The position numbers and the translations under genes are program-made. The notes below the pieces were generated by a model. The model was not told the origin of the DNA, made no database searches, and worked only from the letters and a program-made list of their open reading frames with translations. This document shows positions 6,523-8,514 of a DNA stretch of 8,514 nucleotides, one piece after another (positions within the stretch are counted from its first letter, which is position 1; the number at the start of each line of letters is the position of its first letter). The stretch is from NCBI GenBank assembly GCA_005884465.1, contig VAZH01000263.1, positions 1-8,514 on the forward strand, given 5' to 3'. Source of the stretch: Alphaproteobacteria bacterium. Its GTDB lineage: Bacteria > Pseudomonadota > Alphaproteobacteria > Rhizobiales > Xanthobacteraceae.

Positions 6523-8514
6523 ATGGGACAAGACGTCAGAAGTCCCCGCGGTCCCCGGTGCATCGCGCTGGTGGGCCCATTCCAAAGCGGTAAAACCACA
6601 CTTCTTGAAGCGATTTTGGCGCGGACGGGCGCAATTCCCCGCGCCGGCAGCGTCGATGCCGGAACCTCCGTCGGCGACGCCAGCCCCGAGGCCCGCCACC
6701 ACAAGATGGGCGTCGGCCTCACCGCCGCCACGACCAATTTCATGGGCGACAGCTACACCTTCATCGATTGCCCTGGTTCGGTCGAATTCACCCATGACAT
6801 GCGCGCGGCAATCCCGGCGGTCGATGCCGCCGTGGTGGTCTGCGAAGCCGACGAGAAAAAGCTGCCGCAGCTTCAGATCATCCTGCGCGAACTGGAAGAT
6901 CTCGGCATCCCGCGCTTTCTGTTTCTCAACAAGATCGACCGGGCCAGCAAGCGCATCCGCGAGACGCTCGCGACCTTGCAGCCGGCGTCGCGGATCCCGC
7001 TGGTGCTGCGGCAGATTCCGATCTGGAACGGCGAGTTGATCGCGGGCTTCGTCGATCTGGCGCTGGAACGCGCCTTCGTCTATCGCGAACACAAGGCTTC
7101 CGAAGTCGTAGCCCTCGAAGGCGGCGATCTCGACCGTGAGAAGGAAGCCCGCTTCTCGATGCTGGAAAAGCTCGCCGACCACGACGACGCGCTGATGGAG
7201 CAATTGCTCGAGGATATATCGCCGCCGCGGGATGCGGTGTTCGACGATCTGGCCCGCGAATTGCGCGAAGGGCTGATCTGCCCGGTGCTGCTCGGCTCGG
7301 CCGCGCGCGAGAACGGCGTGCTGCGCCTGATGAAGGCGCTGCGCCATGAATCGCCTGGCGTGGCTGAGACCGCAAAGCGTCTGGGCGCCGCTTCGGGCAA
7401 GGATGCGCTGGCCTATGTGTTCAAGACCGTGCATTTGCAGCACGGCGGCAAGCTGTCGCTGGCCCGCCTGCTAGCCGGGCATCTCGATGACGGCGCGACG
7501 CTGCAGTCCTCATCGGGCGAGACCGCCCGGTTGTCCGGAATATCAGCCGTGACCTGCGCCCACGACACCAAGCGCCCCTCCGCCGAGGCCGGCGATGCGG
7601 TTGCGCTCGGCAAGCTCGACGCCATCAAGACCGGCGATACGCTGTCGAGCGGCAAGACCGCGCCGCCGGCGCTGGTGCATGTCGCGCCGCTGCCGCCGGT
7701 GCTGGCGATCGCGATCGCGGCAACGGACCGCAAGGACGACGTCAAGCTCGGCCAGGCCTTGCTGCGGCTGAACGAGGAGGATCCCTCGCTGACGATGATC
7801 CAGAACCCCCGGACCCACGACATCGTGCTGTGGGGACAGGGCGAGATGCATTTGCGGGTCGCACTGGAGCGCTTGCGCGACCGCTTCGGCGTCAACGTCA
7901 AATCGCAGCCGCCGGCCATCGGATATCAGGAGACCATCCGCAAATCGGTTACCCAGCGCGGCCGGCACAAAAAGCAATCCGGTGGCCACGGCCAGTTCGG
8001 AGATGTGGTGATCGAGATCAAGCCGTTGCCGCGCGGCGGCGGCTTCGAGTTTCACGAAAAGGTCGTCGGCGGCGCGGTTCCGCGGAATTATATCGGCGCG
8101 GTGGAAGAGGGCGTCGTCGATGGCTTGCTGCGCGGGCCGCTCGGCTTTCCCGTCATCGATGTGCAGGTGACGCTGATCGATGGTTCCTATCACAGCGTGG
8201 ATTCCTCCGATCTCGCGTTCCGGACCGCGGCCCGGATCGGCGTCAGCGAAGGGTTGCCGCAATGCCAGCCGGTATTGCTAGAGCCGATCCATCTGGTGGA
8301 GATCGTCTGCCCTACCGAGGCCACCGCGAAGATCAACGCCATCCTGTCGGGGCGGCGCGGTCAGATTCTCGGCTTCGACACCCGCGAGGGCTGGCCCGGA
8401 TGGGATCGTGTCCGCGCCATGATGCCGGAAGCCGAGATCGGCGAGTTGATCGTGGAGTTGCGGTCGGCGACGGCGGGTGCCGGCAGTTTCACCCGGCAGT
8501 TCGACCGCATGGCC
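6523..8514 (+). CDS. EF-G-like translational GTPase paralogue (FusA2-type), 3' end cut by window
   Basis: The frame gives 664 residues with no stop before the window end; the family length suggests only a few residues are missing. Domain order matches elongation factor G: GTPase domain with P-loop GPFQSGKT (18-25), G3 DCPG (82-85), G4 NKID (136-139) and G5 GSA (258-260), with a G'-sized stretch between G4 and G5; domain II (about 293-375); domain III (about 385-460, WGQGEMHLRVALERL); domain IV (about 465-585, HKKQSGGHGQFGDV at 482-495, GGAVPRNYIGAVEEG, and GSYHSVDSSDLAFR with tip His557); domain V from about 586. It is not the canonical EF-G: the switch I RGIT motif is replaced (HKMGVGLT, 60-67) and the switch II His after DxPG is Ser86. 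It fits the EF-G-like paralogue family rather than housekeeping FusA. Its role in translation is not settled. AAGGAGG (6511-6517) lies five bases before the ATG. Transcription is probably independent of the DUF992 gene. Confidence 0.93.
   Translation, partial: MGQDVRSPRGPRCIALVGPFQSGKTTLLEAILARTGAIPRAGSVDAGTSVGDASPEARHHKMGVGLTAATTNFMGDSYTFIDCPGSVEFTHDMRAAIPAVDAAVVVCEADEKKLPQLQIILRELEDLGIPRFLFLNKIDRASKRIRETLATLQPASRIPLVLRQIPIWNGELIAGFVDLALERAFVYREHKASEVVALEGGDLDREKEARFSMLEKLADHDDALMEQLLEDISPPRDAVFDDLARELREGLICPVLLGSAARENGVLRLMKALRHESPGVAETAKRLGAASGKDALAYVFKTVHLQHGGKLSLARLLAGHLDDGATLQSSSGETARLSGISAVTCAHDTKRPSAEAGDAVALGKLDAIKTGDTLSSGKTAPPALVHVAPLPPVLAIAIAATDRKDDVKLGQALLRLNEEDPSLTMIQNPRTHDIVLWGQGEMHLRVALERLRDRFGVNVKSQPPAIGYQETIRKSVTQRGRHKKQSGGHGQFGDVVIEIKPLPRGGGFEFHEKVVGGAVPRNYIGAVEEGVVDGLLRGPLGFPVIDVQVTLIDGSYHSVDSSDLAFRTAARIGVSEGLPQCQPVLLEPIHLVEIVCPTEATAKINAILSGRRGQILGFDTREGWPGWDRVRAMMPEAEIGELIVELRSATAGAGSFTRQFDRMA

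Noticed and set aside
6490..7443. 317-residue minus-strand open frame opposite the EF-G-like gene
   Set aside because: Antisense to the GTPase domain. The composition is typical of a shadow and no family is recognisable; the same holds for 7543-8262.

Overview
The window is GC-rich chromosomal DNA that looks like an alphaproteobacterium of the Bradyrhizobium/Rhodopseudomonas group. The evidence is the style of the proteins (a type Ib aspartate aminotransferase, a DUF992 secreted protein, a DUF486 membrane protein, an EF-G-like paralogue) and the dense intergenic palindromes typical of bradyrhizobia. The assignment comes from recognising these sequences; no database search was run. No phage, plasmid, transposase, CRISPR, tRNA or rRNA signature was seen.

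Layout. Bases 1-540 (minus) hold the N-terminal part of a membrane-anchored PAS sensor that runs off the left edge. It is divergent from a small four-helix DUF486 membrane protein (729-1082, plus). A convergent gap (1083-1398) carries two different palindromic repeats. Then come three minus-strand genes: a YliI-like PQQ-dependent aldose dehydrogenase (1399-2559), a probable 58-residue single-helix membrane protein (2637-2813) and a glutathione S-transferase family protein (2975-3628). A 580-bp stretch without a convincing gene (3629-4208) precedes the plus-strand aspartate aminotransferase (4209-5411). That gene is followed by a 16-bp tandem duplication, an intrinsic terminator and a long palindromic repeat. 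A secreted DUF992 protein (5738-6223) comes next, then two more palindromic elements. The window ends inside a 664-residue, nearly complete EF-G-like GTPase (6523-8514).

The genes do not form one pathway. They look like separate housekeeping and accessory chromosomal genes: sensing, periplasmic sugar oxidation, thiol/detoxification chemistry, amino-acid metabolism, an envelope protein and a translation-factor paralogue. Each is mostly its own transcription unit, with palindromic repeats filling three of the gaps.

I found no convincing undescribed multi-gene system. The points most worth a second look are: the EF-G-like protein, whose switch I Thr and switch II His are replaced while the nucleotide-binding motifs and the domain IV tip His remain; a fresh-looking 16-bp duplication over the aminotransferase stop codon; five intergenic palindromes of several types; and the unexplained gap before the aminotransferase.
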